The notes beneath the pieces were generated by a model that did not search any database, was not told where the DNA came from, and saw only the letters and a list, made by a program, of their open reading frames with translations. DNA of 64,000 bases. Origin: Streptomyces sp. MRC013. Lineage in GTDB: Bacteria; Actinomycetota; Actinomycetes; Streptomycetales; Streptomycetaceae. The translations under genes were made by a program, and so were the position numbers. How positions within the stretch are numbered: position 1 is the first letter of the stretch; each line of letters begins with the position of its first letter. The stretch is from NCBI RefSeq assembly GCF_023614235.1, contig NZ_CP094264.1, forward strand, positions 3,348,001 through 3,412,000, in the 5' to 3' direction. Shown in pieces: positions 26,152 through 33,827 of the stretch.

Positions 26152-27179
26152 GGGTTCCGCCCGGCGGCAGCGGAAGCGGCATCGGCGCCGGTGTCGGCAC
26201 CGGCGTCGGAGACGTGTGCTTCCCGGTCCGCGGGGACGCGGGAGGCGGCGTCCAGGCGTCGGACGTCGGCCTCGGTGAGTTCGAGGGTCGCGCCCGGTAT
26301 GAGCTCGGCCAGCTGCCCGGGTGTCCTGCCGCTGGCCACAGGGGCGATCACGTGGGGTTGTGCGCGGAGCCACGCGAGGGCGACCGCGGCGACGGTGGTG
26401 CCGTACCCGGCGGCGACCTCGTCCAGGGCGCGGAGCACGGCCCGGCCGCGGGCGGTCGAGCCGTACGCGCGCGCGGCGGCGCTCCGGACGCTCTCCGGCA
26501 CGGGCGCGCCCTGGCGGTACTTGCCCGTCAGGAAGCCCTGCGCCAGGGCGGAGTACGGGACGCAGGAGACGCCCTCGCGCTCGCAGACCGGGGCGAGACC
26601 GTCCTCGAACGCCTCGCGCTCCATCAGGTTGTAGGGCGGCTGCACGGCGACGTACGCCGCGAGACCCGACCGCTTCGAGACCGCCAGCGACTCGGCCAGC
26701 CGGGGGCCGCTGATGTTCGAGGCGCCGATGCGGAGCACCTTCCCCTCCGCCACCAGGGCGTCGAGTGCCCCGAGGGTCTCCTCCAGGGGCGTGTGGGGGT
26801 CGTCGGCGTGCGTGTAGTACAGGTCGATGCGATCCGTGCGGAGGCGGCGGAGGGACGCTTCGACGGCCTGCCGGACGACTTTCGGGGAGAGCCCCGTCAG
26901 GCCGTTCCTGCGGCCCACCTTGGTGGCGATCACCAGGCGGTCCCGAACGCCCCGTAAGGCCATCCAGTCGCCCAGGATGGACTCGGACTCCCCGCCGCTG
27001 TTCGAGGGGGCCCACTGGGAGTAGGAGTCGGCCGTGTCGATGAAGTTCCCGCCCGCGTCGACGTAGGCGTCGAGGACGCGGAAGGAGGTCTGCTCGTCGG
27101 CGGTCCAGCCGAACACGCTGCCTCCGAGGCAGAACGGGAAGACGTCCGGGGATGAGTGCGTGATGGCGGTCAAGGGCAC
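26148..27179 (-). CDS. Aldo/keto reductase
   Basis: A 343-residue NADPH-dependent aldo/keto reductase of the YakC/Tas-like group. The TIM-barrel core shows the catalytic aspartate and tyrosine in FIDTADSYSQW, the lysine in VIATKVGRRN, and the histidine in LYYTHADDPHTP. The NADP-binding end has PVASGRTPGQLAELI. GTG 27179 is chosen because the product (VPLTAITHSSPDVFPFCLGG) has the usual beginning; the frame is open further upstream but without family similarity. The C-terminal 30 residues are Ala/Asp-rich, near-repetitive and variable. It is the first gene of an operon with the JAMM-like gene. Confidence 0.9.
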   Translation of the reverse strand: MPLTAITHSSPDVFPFCLGGSVFGWTADEQTSFRVLDAYVDAGGNFIDTADSYSQWAPSNSGGESESILGDWMALRGVRDRLVIATKVGRRNGLTGLSPKVVRQAVEASLRRLRTDRIDLYYTHADDPHTPLEETLGALDALVAEGKVLRIGASNISGPRLAESLAVSKRSGLAAYVAVQPPYNLMEREAFEDGLAPVCEREGVSCVPYSALAQGFLTGKYRQGAPVPESVRSAAARAYGSTARGRAVLRALDEVAAGYGTTVAAVALAWLRAQPHVIAPVASGRTPGQLAELIPGATLELTEADVRRLDAASRVPADREAHVSDAGADTGADAASAAAGRNP

Positions 27180-28038
27180 CTTCTGGGTTCTTCCGGCGCG
27201 GCGGTGCGGGCGAGGCCCTGCCGTCGCGCCGGAGCTGGATGGGGGATCTCCCCGCGGCGCCCTCACACCGTGCCGTCGTACCCCTCCGTAACCCCGGGCC
27301 GTCGGCGTCCGCGACCGTGGCCCGGCGGCGCCGGGGCAGTCCGCGCGCGGCGGGAGGCGACGGGTTCCGTCGGGCCGGGTGCGCACCGGACCGGCCCGCC
27401 GTGACGCGCGGGGCGGCCGGCGGGCGCCGCGGTCCGGCGGCGACGGCGGCGGAGGGGTGCGGCGGACACGGCCGGAGGCGCGTTCGCGGGGGTGTCCGGC
27501 AAGTCGGCGCCGGAGCGCCGACGGTGTACTCGTACGGGGTGGACGACTCCCTGACCGCCCCTGCCCCGGACCGGGGTGCGAGTGTGCCGCGCGGCCGGTC
27601 CGCGGGCGGTTGGACGGCGGAGGAAACCACGTCCCTCTTCCCTGATCGGGTGTGCAGCGGAGGCGGTCGAGTCGTCAGCCGGGACGATCGGGACAGTATC
27701 CGCCCGTCTCACCCGTCTCAATGTGAGGTGTCCCACAGGTGGTGGGCGGCCGTCCGGCTCGGCACGGCCGCCGCCTCCGCCGGGGGCGCCGTGGAGCGGA
27801 CGGGCACGACCGGGCGGAGCGGGCCGTCGTCGACCGGACGGCCCGGTACGAGGAGGTGGTGCCGCACCCCGTCGAGCCGGTACGCGAGGGCGCCGGCCTC
27901 CTCCCCGCCCGGCCGGGGTCCCCGGCGTCCGGTGACGGGGTCCCGTCCCTACCCACGGCCCCGAGGCCCCCGCCGGCCGCCTCCGACCGGCATACTCGCC
28001 CCGCGGCAGCGAAGCCGCACGGCCCCGGAGGATCCCGC
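27180..28038. other. 859-bp intergenic region without a supportable gene
   Basis: The gap between the divergent aldo/keto reductase and the DUF1963-like gene carries only overlapping open frames of uniform Arg/Pro/Gly composition on both strands. I see no domain, no ribosome binding site in front of a plausible start, and no hairpin of note. Two outward promoters must be here. Confidence 0.5.
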
Positions 28039-29121
28039 ATGACCCGCACCACCCCCGCACGCCCCGTCGACGTCGAGGCCCTCTTCCCCGCGCTCGCCGC
28101 GCACCGGCGCACGGCGACGAGGCTGCACCCGCGCCGCGGCGAGCCGGACGTGGCGGGGAGCTCGGTGGGCGGCCCCCTGCTGTGGCCGGCCGACGAGCCG
28201 TGGCCCACCTGCACCCGGGTCCACCCCAGGGGCACCGGCCACCTCCTGTCCGACGTCCGCCTCCGGCGGCGCGTCGAGGACGGGGCGCGGGGCAGGGACC
28301 ACACCGAGGAGGAGCGGAGGCTCCTGGACGCGATGGCCTCCGGCGTCCACCTCCCCGGCCTGCCGGACGACGAGCCGCTGCCGCTGCTGGCGGTGGCCCA
28401 GCTCCACACCCGGGACGTGCCGGACCTCGTCGGTCCGGACGGCGCGGACCTGCTCCAGGTGCTGTGGTGCCCGTTCGAGGCCCACGGCCCGGACGGCACG
28501 GTCGACGTGGTCCTCAGGTGGCGCCGGGCAGCCGACGTCGGGCCCGTACCGGCGCCGCAACCCGAGCCGCCCGTCGTGGGCCGCCCGGAGTGCGTCCCCG
28601 CCCCCTGCGTCGTCCACCCGGAGCGGGTCGTGGAGTACGAGTACCACGGGCTGCTGAGCGAGGCGCTGCAGGAGGAGATCACCGAGTGGGAGGAGGCCCT
28701 CCTCGACGAACGGGGCGGCGACGACGCCCGCGAGCCCTCCGCGGCGGCGGGCTACGCCACGTACGAGGAGTACGAGGCGGCCACGGTCGCCGCCCGCGCC
28801 GGGGAACCGGAGGGGATCGACTACCGGAGCGACCTGTCCGTCGCTCCCGGCTGGAAGGTCGGAGGCTTCGCCTCCTGGCACCTCACCGACCCCGCGCCCG
28901 TCGACTGCTCCGCGTGCGGGGCGCCGATGCCGCCCCTCCTCACCGTCGCCATGTGGGAGTGCGACGGCGCCCCGCGCAGCTGGCTCCCCCTCGAAGACCG
29001 TGCCGCGGGCGACGACCCCCGCGTGATCGACCCCGTCGGCGTGTACCCCGGCCGCGGCCTGATGCGCGTCCACACCTGTCCGGCCGACCCCGCCCACCCG
29101 CACCGCCTCAGCTTCCAGTAG
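28039..29121 (+). CDS. DUF1963-like (YwqG-type) conserved protein
   Basis: A 360-residue soluble protein. The N-terminal part has LHPRRGEPDVAGSSVGGPLL followed by WPADEPWPTC, and the middle has PLLAVAQLHTRDVPDL. The C-terminal part has KVGGFASWHLTDPAPVDCSA then CGAPMPPLLTVAMWE, a pattern of sample-quality strands and a possible zinc-binding cysteine pair. This order resembles the DUF1963/YwqG family, whose function is unknown. ATG 28039 follows GGAGGATCCC. A single gene between two unrelated hypotheticals; accessory in character. Confidence 0.65.
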   Translation: MTRTTPARPVDVEALFPALAAHRRTATRLHPRRGEPDVAGSSVGGPLLWPADEPWPTCTRVHPRGTGHLLSDVRLRRRVEDGARGRDHTEEERRLLDAMASGVHLPGLPDDEPLPLLAVAQLHTRDVPDLVGPDGADLLQVLWCPFEAHGPDGTVDVVLRWRRAADVGPVPAPQPEPPVVGRPECVPAPCVVHPERVVEYEYHGLLSEALQEEITEWEEALLDERGGDDAREPSAAAGYATYEEYEAATVAARAGEPEGIDYRSDLSVAPGWKVGGFASWHLTDPAPVDCSACGAPMPPLLTVAMWECDGAPRSWLPLEDRAAGDDPRVIDPVGVYPGRGLMRVHTCPADPAHPHRLSFQ

Positions 29122-29346
29122 GGGCGGCACGGCGGGCCGGACCGCCGCGCCGCGCCCGGCGGACCGGGACGCGGCGGACGCTCCCCGGCGGCGGCGCCCG
29201 CCGCGGCCGACGGGGGCCGGCGCCGGCCTGCCCCCACCGCGCCCCGGTGATCGGCGGGCGGTGGCACCGTGCATCATGGGGAGGACTTCGGCTGGGGACC
29301 GTCCGCACGGTGGGCGGACCCCGTACACGGAAAGGCGCAGTGCCCC

Positions 29347-29844
29347 TTGGACCTGATCCTGGATCCGCCGCACGGCGTCGGGCCCGTACGCCTGGGGATG
29401 ACCCCCGACGAAGCCCTCGCCGCCGTCGCTCCCTGGGGGGCCTCCCGCGTCGTGCCCGCCGACGGGCACCCGCCGAAGGCGATGTACACGGCGTGCCGGG
29501 AGATCATGGTCAGCGTCTTCCTGGAGGGCTCCGGCGAGGCCGTCACCGCGGTCGAGCTGTGGTGGCCCGGCGAGGGCCGCCGGACCGACGTACGCGTCCT
29601 CCTCGACGGCGACGACGTCTTCACCACGCCGGCCGAGGAGCTCTTCCGCAAGGCGGAGGGGCGCGGCTGGACCGTCGACAGGAGAGAGCCGGAGTACCCC
29701 TTCGTCCCCGGGGTCTCCCTGGGCTTCACCCGCCAGACCTCCCAGAAGGTGCCCCGCGTGCGCGGCGGCCTGCCCGTCCACGTCACCTCCGTCCTCGTCG
29801 GCGGGGAGCACTACTACGACTTCCGGGTCGGCGAAGCGGTCTGA
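29347..29844 (+). CDS. Conserved hypothetical protein (LDLILDPPHGVGPVRLGM type)
   Basis: A soluble protein of 165 residues if started at TTG 29347, which gives the beginning I associate with a widespread actinobacterial family: DLILDPPHGVGPVRLGMTPD. GTG 29269 is an in-frame alternative adding 26 weakly conserved residues; GGAAAGG lies 12 nt before the TTG. The chain alternates beta strands (MVSVFLEGSGEAVTAVELWW) with short helices and has no cysteine cluster or membrane segment. Function unknown; such proteins are often found near polymorphic-toxin immunity genes, but no toxin is adjacent. Confidence 0.65.
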   Translation: MDLILDPPHGVGPVRLGMTPDEALAAVAPWGASRVVPADGHPPKAMYTACREIMVSVFLEGSGEAVTAVELWWPGEGRRTDVRVLLDGDDVFTTPAEELFRKAEGRGWTVDRREPEYPFVPGVSLGFTRQTSQKVPRVRGGLPVHVTSVLVGGEHYYDFRVGEAV

Positions 29845-29911
29845 ACCGGCTCGTCCACCGCCGCGAAAGCACCGGCGGCCGTCCGCGCCCGGACCCCCGC
29901 GGCACGGCGCG

Positions 29912-30315
29912 GTGCCGATCACCGCGATCGGAGCCCTGACGAACGGACGGTTCTTCGCCGCGGGGCTCCTCGCGGCGGCCACCACGGTCGTGCACGTCGT
30001 CGCGGGCGGGCGGTCCGTGGTCCGCCCGCCGCTGGGCGGATCGCTGCCCGACGAGCCCCGGCGCACCCTCCACGCCGTCCGGCACCCGGTCGCCGCCGAC
30101 CTGCTGCTCAGCTCCGTCGTGCTGCTGGCCCTCGCCCTGACGGACGACCCCGCCAGGGCACTGGTGCTGTTCGTCGCCGCCCGGTACACGGCCGTACGCG
30201 GTGGTGTTCCTCGTCGTCGCGCTGACCGCCGGGGGGGCCGAGGCCGCTGCTCCGGCTGCCGCAGTGGACGCTGCTGCTCCCGGTCGGCGTCCTGGCGTTC
30301 CTCGGCGCCGTCTGA
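29912..30315 (+). pseudogene. Broken small membrane protein gene
   Basis: A roughly 135-residue membrane protein appears split by two frameshifts. Frame one begins at GTG 29912 with ITAIGALTNGRFFAAGLLAA and runs to LVLFVAARYTA. Frame two continues with VVFLVVALTAGG near 30201-30235. Frame three completes it with PLLRLPQWTLLLPVGVLAFL and a stop at 30315. One shift lies around 30195 and the other in the G7 run at 30232-30238. Together they give four hydrophobic helices, which no single frame does. A homopolymer error can explain the second shift. Confidence 0.6.
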
Positions 30316-30330
30316 CGCCCGCACGGACGG

Positions 30331-30360
30331 CCCCCGGCGCCGCGGAACGGACGCCGGGGG
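30331..30360. terminator. Bidirectional terminator hairpin
   Basis: CCCCCGGCG (30331-30339) pairs with CGCCGGGGG (30352-30360) around a 12-nt loop between the convergent membrane protein remnant and the Cys-rich gene. Confidence 0.6.
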
Positions 30361-30370
30361 CCACCGGCCC

Positions 30371-30664
30371 TCATCCCGCCGGGTGGCAGACGCAGGCGCA
30401 CCCGGCGGGGCGGGCGGGCTCCCCGCCCGAGCCGGTCACGGTGCCCCCGGCCCCCACCGGGTCGCACCGCGAGTGCGCGCCCTCCTCGCACTCCCGCGTG
30501 CGCTCGGCCCGGCCGCCGCCCAGCAGGTCGAGCACGTCGGGTACCGGCGGGAAGTGCGGGGCGCACGCGGGGCAGGCGTAGACGTTCCACCCGGGCCCCG
30601 AACCCTGGTGCACCTCCGACACGACGACGGGGGAGTCCGTCATCCGGTCGCAGCGCACGCACAT
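30371..30664 (-). CDS. Cysteine-rich small protein
   Basis: A 97-residue protein from ATG 30664: MCVRCDRMTD at the start, VYACPACAPHF in the middle and GCACVCHPAG at the end, with further cysteines at ECEEGAHSRC. The paired CxxC motifs predict one or two zinc-binding knuckles. GTG 30670 is an alternative start two codons earlier. It belongs to a conserved pair with the next gene upstream (start 31026) that, from memory, often sits next to short regulators in Streptomyces genomes. No function is known. Confidence 0.65.
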   Translation of the reverse strand: MCVRCDRMTDSPVVVSEVHQGSGPGWNVYACPACAPHFPPVPDVLDLLGGGRAERTRECEEGAHSRCDPVGAGGTVTGSGGEPARPAGCACVCHPAG

Positions 30665-30687
30665 GCGGACCGGCCGCCGCGTCCCCC

Positions 30688-31026
30688 TCACCGGGCCGCT
30701 CCCGCCGCGTGGAGGTTGCGCACGTCGAGGTCGACGCCGAAGTCGGCGGCGAGCACGAGGGCGGCGCGCCGCCACGCCTGCCGCTGCCGCCCCTCGTACG
30801 CGACCAGGTACGGGCGTACCAGTGCGGTCGCCTCGCCGTCGATGGGCCCGGCCGACCGGTACGGCGACCGGGGCGCGGGCAGCGGGGACGCACCCGGCGC
30901 GCGTCGGGCCCGGCGCGGCGCGGGCGGGGGTGCGGGCGCGACGGGCGGCGCCCCGGCCCGCCGCCTGCCGGTGCCGGGCGCGAACACGCCCAGGACCAGG
31001 CGTACGAACGCGTGGATAATGCTCAT
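30688..31026 (-). CDS. Small conserved actinobacterial protein
   Basis: A 112-residue protein: a short hydrophobic start (MSIIHAFVRLVLGVFAPGTG), a Pro/Arg linker, and a conserved C-terminal helix pair LVRPYLVAYEGRQRQAW and ALVLAADFGVDLDVRNLH. This form recurs in many Streptomyces genomes beside helix-turn-helix regulators. ATG 31026 has AGGAGCTGAC upstream. It diverges from the GntR gene and is followed after 23 bp by the Cys-rich gene. Function unknown. Confidence 0.65.
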   Translation of the reverse strand: MSIIHAFVRLVLGVFAPGTGRRRAGAPPVAPAPPPAPRRARRAPGASPLPAPRSPYRSAGPIDGEATALVRPYLVAYEGRQRQAWRRAALVLAADFGVDLDVRNLHAAGAAR

Positions 31027-31107
31027 GTCGTCAGCTCCTGTGAGGCTGGTGGCCACGCCCCCGGACGGCTCCATCCGTCGCGGGGGTCTTCACGTGCGGC
31101 GAGAATA

Positions 31108-31145
31108 GCGAATCTGTAGATACCTGTCTATGGCTAGCTATTGGT
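31108..31145. promoter_or_regulatory. Palindromic AT-rich operator candidate between divergent genes
   Basis: The stretch reads AATCTGTAGATACCTGTCTA and then TGGCTAGCTATTGGTATG. TAGA-TACCTG-TCTA is an inverted repeat and GCTAGC a second small palindrome. It is the only AT-rich part of the gap between the small-protein gene (start 31026) and the GntR gene (start 31194), so it is the likely site of promoters and of autoregulation by the GntR protein. Confidence 0.4.
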
Positions 31146-31193
31146 ATGAGCTTCTATGTTCGAGTGTCCACTGGTGCATACAGTCCGCTCGTG

Positions 31194-31442
31194 ATGGAGT
31201 TCGATCCGACCCAGCCCAAGTGGGTGCAGATCGCCGACGAGATCCGGAAGCGGATCGAGACAGGCGACCTGCCGCCGCGCACCCTGATCTCCGAAGTGCG
31301 GCTGGAGGAGGAGTTCGGGGTCGCCAGGACGACGGTGCGGAAGGCGACCGCAGCGCTCCGCGAGGAGGGGCTGATCACTACGACGCCTGGCATGGGCTCG
31401 TTCGTGGCGTCCATTCCCGAAGACGGTAGGCGCACCGTCTGA
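31194..31442 (+). CDS. Short GntR-family regulator without effector domain
   Basis: An 82-residue protein consisting only of a winged helix: WVQIADEIRKRIETGDLPPR, then ISEVRLEEEFGVARTTVRKA as the recognition helix region, then LREEGLITTTPGMGSFVAS as the wing. It lacks any ligand-binding domain, unlike full GntR proteins, and so resembles the very short YtrA-like or plasmid-type regulators of Streptomyces. ATG 31194 is preferred to 31146 because the domain begins there. It probably controls itself and the divergent small genes. Confidence 0.85.
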   Translation: MEFDPTQPKWVQIADEIRKRIETGDLPPRTLISEVRLEEEFGVARTTVRKATAALREEGLITTTPGMGSFVASIPEDGRRTV

Positions 31443-31499
31443 CGTGCTCCGGCGAGGTTCGGTCGCGCGCCGGGGCCCGCGCACAGATGCAGGAACTCG

Positions 31500-31617
31500 C
31501 CGCTCGCTGCAACTGCGGGCCCTGGCCGCCTACCGCGACCGCCAGGACTGCGGCGAAGACGTCGGCTTCCCGCACGACGAGGCGTACCGGCGCGTCTTCG
31601 GCGGGGGCGACGCGTGA
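31500..31617 (+). pseudogene. Truncated antitoxin tail upstream of a decayed RelE
   Basis: One plus frame reads RSLQLRALAAYRDRQDCGED and on to HDEAYRRVFGGGDA, ending in TGA 31615-31617, which overlaps the GTG of the decayed toxin (31614). This is the normal antitoxin-toxin spacing and the composition fits a RelB/Phd-like C-terminus. No start or DNA-binding N-terminal part is visible. Confidence 0.45.
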
Positions 31618-31985
31618 CGTCCGAGGTCGTCTGAGAGCCCGAAGCTTTCGCCCGGGCGGAACGGCTTGCCAAGGACGACCCCGCCGGGGTCCGTCAGGTG
31701 TGCACCGCCGTCGACCGCCTCGCCGACAACCCCCGGCCTGACGGCGCCCCCGCAGCCGGTGACGTGCTGCGCGCCCACGTTGGCCGGTGTTGGGTCATGG
31801 TCAGTGACCGGCACATCCGGGACAACGTCATCCACCTCGGCCGCGTGAAGACCCGGCGGCCCGGTGGGAAGCGGACGCCCCCGGCGCCCGCCCCGGCGCC
31901 GGGGGCCTTGCGGACCGCGGGGCGGCGGCTGGCGATGCCTTCCGTGCCAGGGAGTGCGGGCTGGTGAGGAAGCCGTACCCCACGA
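31614..31985 (+). repeat. Left direct repeat: decayed relE copy plus glycosyltransferase 3' fragment
   Basis: This segment is homologous to 37087-37606. It begins with a RelE-type toxin reading VTSEVV, then TGA where the right copy has TGG, then EPEAFARAERLAKDDPAGVR and later DRHIRDNVIHLGRV, with two codons missing inside and no stop of its own. It continues with the terminator palindrome (31877-31906) and an antisense 3' piece of the GT2 glycosyltransferase gene (about 31909-31985, GTGAGGAAGCCGTACCCC). About 109 bp between two CTCGGCCGCGTG words in the right copy are deleted here. The segment marks the left border of the encapsulin island. Confidence 0.8.
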
Positions 31986-32089
31986 CTGACAGCCCCTGCT
32001 GCGAACGCCACTCCCGCAGCTACCTGGCCGTTCTCGGCCTCGCCGCAGCCCTGTGCTGCTACAAGCGGCTCGTCCTCCTCACCCCATAG
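31985..32089 (+). pseudogene. C-terminal remnant of an IS5-like transposase
   Basis: Immediately after the direct repeat ends, the plus strand encodes RHSRSYLAVLGLAAALCCYK followed by RLVLLTP and a stop at 32089. The pattern of an arginine-rich turn, a hydrophobic helix and a terminal CYKRL/CYRRL is that of IS5-type transposase C-termini. No further part survives. It lies exactly at the junction of the repeat and the encapsulin insert. Confidence 0.5.
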
Positions 32090-32441
32090 GACGCCGTCTC
32101 AGTCCCGTGTGCTGCTGCCTACGAGGCGGCCCGCATCACCGGTCTTGTCGTGTTCCTCGTATTGAATGTTTTTCATACTTATCAGGCCGATTGCTTCCGG
32201 CCGATTGTGCAGTCAAAAAATTGCTGTCTGAGGTGACGCTTTTCGTTTTTGAGCACTGCCATATCGGCAGGTCTTTGGGTACGGGTGAGCTTCAAGGACC
32301 GGTGGGCCGCGGGGAGGCATGGGCCGGTGCCCCGTTCGAAGAATTCAGGACTTTCGCTCACACGTTCCTGGTTGTGTGCGGGTGATCACACCGGTGATTG
32401 TGGCGGTGCACGGATCGCCACAGTCCGCCCGGGAGGTCACG
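32090..32441 (+). promoter_or_regulatory. Encapsulin operon leader with palindromes
   Basis: This 352-bp stretch holds no supportable gene. Its AT-rich core (32150-32260, with CATACTTATC and a run of six A) contrasts with the surroundings and probably carries the promoter. CTGCC-ATATC-GGCAG at 32256-32270 is a small hairpin. GTGTGCGGGTGATCACAC at 32374-32391 has 5-bp inverted ends and resembles the Streptomyces Crp site GTG-N6-GNCAC. It lies 50 bp before the shell gene. The ribosome binding site is GGGAGG at 32430-32435. Confidence 0.45.
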
Positions 32442-33827
32442 ATGAACGACTACCAGCAGAGCCTCAGCCCCGATGCCGCACGGCAGTTGGCCAATACCAC
32501 CAAAACCCGGCCGCAGATGCGGGCGATCACCCCCCGTTATCTGCTGCGTGCGCTGCCGTGGGTGGACGTCGAGTCCGGTGTCTACCGTGTCAACCGCCGC
32601 CGTACCTTCCTCCTGGGTGACGACCGCATCAGCAGCTACAACGACAACGGCGCCCATCGCGTCATCGCCGAGGACCTGCGCGAGCTGCCCTACCTACGGG
32701 AAGCCGATTCGGCCCTGCTCACCGAACTGGCCGGTTCGTTCACCACCGTCACCTTCGAGGCGGGGCAGGTCCTGGCCACGGAGGACGAGCCCTGCGGGCA
32801 GCTGTGGGTGCTGGTGCACGGCAAGGCAGAGAAGCGGGTCACGGGCCGCTACGGCGACGAAGCCGTCCTTGAGGTCATCGGTGACGGCCAGTTCTTCGAC
32901 CTCGCATCCTGGACCAGCGGCGCGCCCATGCCCCACTACGTCAAGGCGCTGACCCACGGTGTGGCACTGTGCCTGAACCGCGACGAGCTGACCCGACTGG
33001 CTGACGGCGACGAGCAGCTGCGAGTAGCGCTGGAGGCCTACACCGCGGACGGCGCACCCGAGCCCGGCTCCGAGGTGCCGGTGGAACTGGCCTCGGGCCA
33101 CGTGGGTGAGCCCGACCTGCCGGGAACGTACGTCGAGTACGAGGACACTCCGCGCGAGTACCACATGAGCCTGGCCCAGACCGTGCTGCGCGTGCACAGC
33201 CGCGTCGCCGACCTCTACAACGAGCCCATGGACCAGACCCGGTCCCAAGCCGACCTGACCATCCAGGCCCTGCGCGAGCGCCAGGAAGCGATGATGCTCA
33301 ACCACCCGGAGTACGGCTTGTTCCACAATGTCGCTCCCGGGCAGCGCGTGCAGACGCGTACCGGCGCACCCACCCCGGACGACTTGGACGAGCTGCTGAC
33401 CAGGGTGTGGAAGCACCCGGCGTACTTCCTCGCCCACCCCCGGGCGATTGCCGCCTTCGCGCGGGAATGTACCCGCCGGGGAGTGCCCCCGCTGATGGAC
33501 ACCCGCTTCGGCAGCCCGTTGCTGACCTGGCGAGGTGTGCCGATGCTGCCCTCGGACAAGGTGCGTTTCTCGGGCCGGGCCGGCACAGGCACCACCGAAA
33601 TCCTGCTGATGCGGGTGGGAGAGGCTGAGCAGGGCGTGGTGGGCCTGCGCCCGTCGAAGGTGACCGACGAGGTGGAACCGGGCCTGTCCATGCGGAACAT
33701 GGGCATGGACCAGAAGGGCATCAGCTCGTACCTGATGACGGCCTACTTCAACGCCGCGGTCCTGGTGGAGGACGCCACCGCCGTACTGCAGAACGTTGAG
33801 GTGTCCAAGTACCATGACTACTCCTGA
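32442..33827 (+). CDS. Family 2B encapsulin shell protein (EshA-like) with inserted cNMP-binding-type domain
   Basis: A 461-residue HK97-fold nanocompartment shell protein. Residues 1-54 are the arm typical of family 2 encapsulins (ARQLANTTKTRPQMRAITPR, ALPWVDVESGVYRVNR). Residues about 85-205 form an inserted cyclic-nucleotide-binding-type domain (TFEAGQVLATEDEPCGQLWV, GDGQFFDLASW). The shell fold resumes at LPGTYVEYEDTPREYHMSLA and runs through NHPEYGLFHNV, GAPTPDDLDELLTRVWKHPA, ITWRG-like LTWRGVPMLPSDKV and SMRNMGMDQKGISSYLMTAY to the end. The cyanobacterial SrpI shell of about 310 residues lacks the insert; Streptomyces EshA (about 52 kDa) has it. ATG 32442 follows GGGAGG. The gene overlaps its cargo gene by 14 bp. 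Shell identity is strong; ligand binding is uncertain. Confidence 0.93.
   Translation: MNDYQQSLSPDAARQLANTTKTRPQMRAITPRYLLRALPWVDVESGVYRVNRRRTFLLGDDRISSYNDNGAHRVIAEDLRELPYLREADSALLTELAGSFTTVTFEAGQVLATEDEPCGQLWVLVHGKAEKRVTGRYGDEAVLEVIGDGQFFDLASWTSGAPMPHYVKALTHGVALCLNRDELTRLADGDEQLRVALEAYTADGAPEPGSEVPVELASGHVGEPDLPGTYVEYEDTPREYHMSLAQTVLRVHSRVADLYNEPMDQTRSQADLTIQALRERQEAMMLNHPEYGLFHNVAPGQRVQTRTGAPTPDDLDELLTRVWKHPAYFLAHPRAIAAFARECTRRGVPPLMDTRFGSPLLTWRGVPMLPSDKVRFSGRAGTGTTEILLMRVGEAEQGVVGLRPSKVTDEVEPGLSMRNMGMDQKGISSYLMTAYFNAAVLVEDATAVLQNVEVSKYHDYS

Noticed and set aside
32053-32385. A 110-codon frame upstream of the encapsulin gene
   Set aside because: It runs through the transposase tail and the AT-rich promoter-like region; no ribosome binding site or domain.
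32442-33827. Crp/Fnr-type transcription factor
   Set aside because: The cNMP-type domain is an insert; there is no helix-turn-helix, and the flanks match the HK97-fold family 2 shell.
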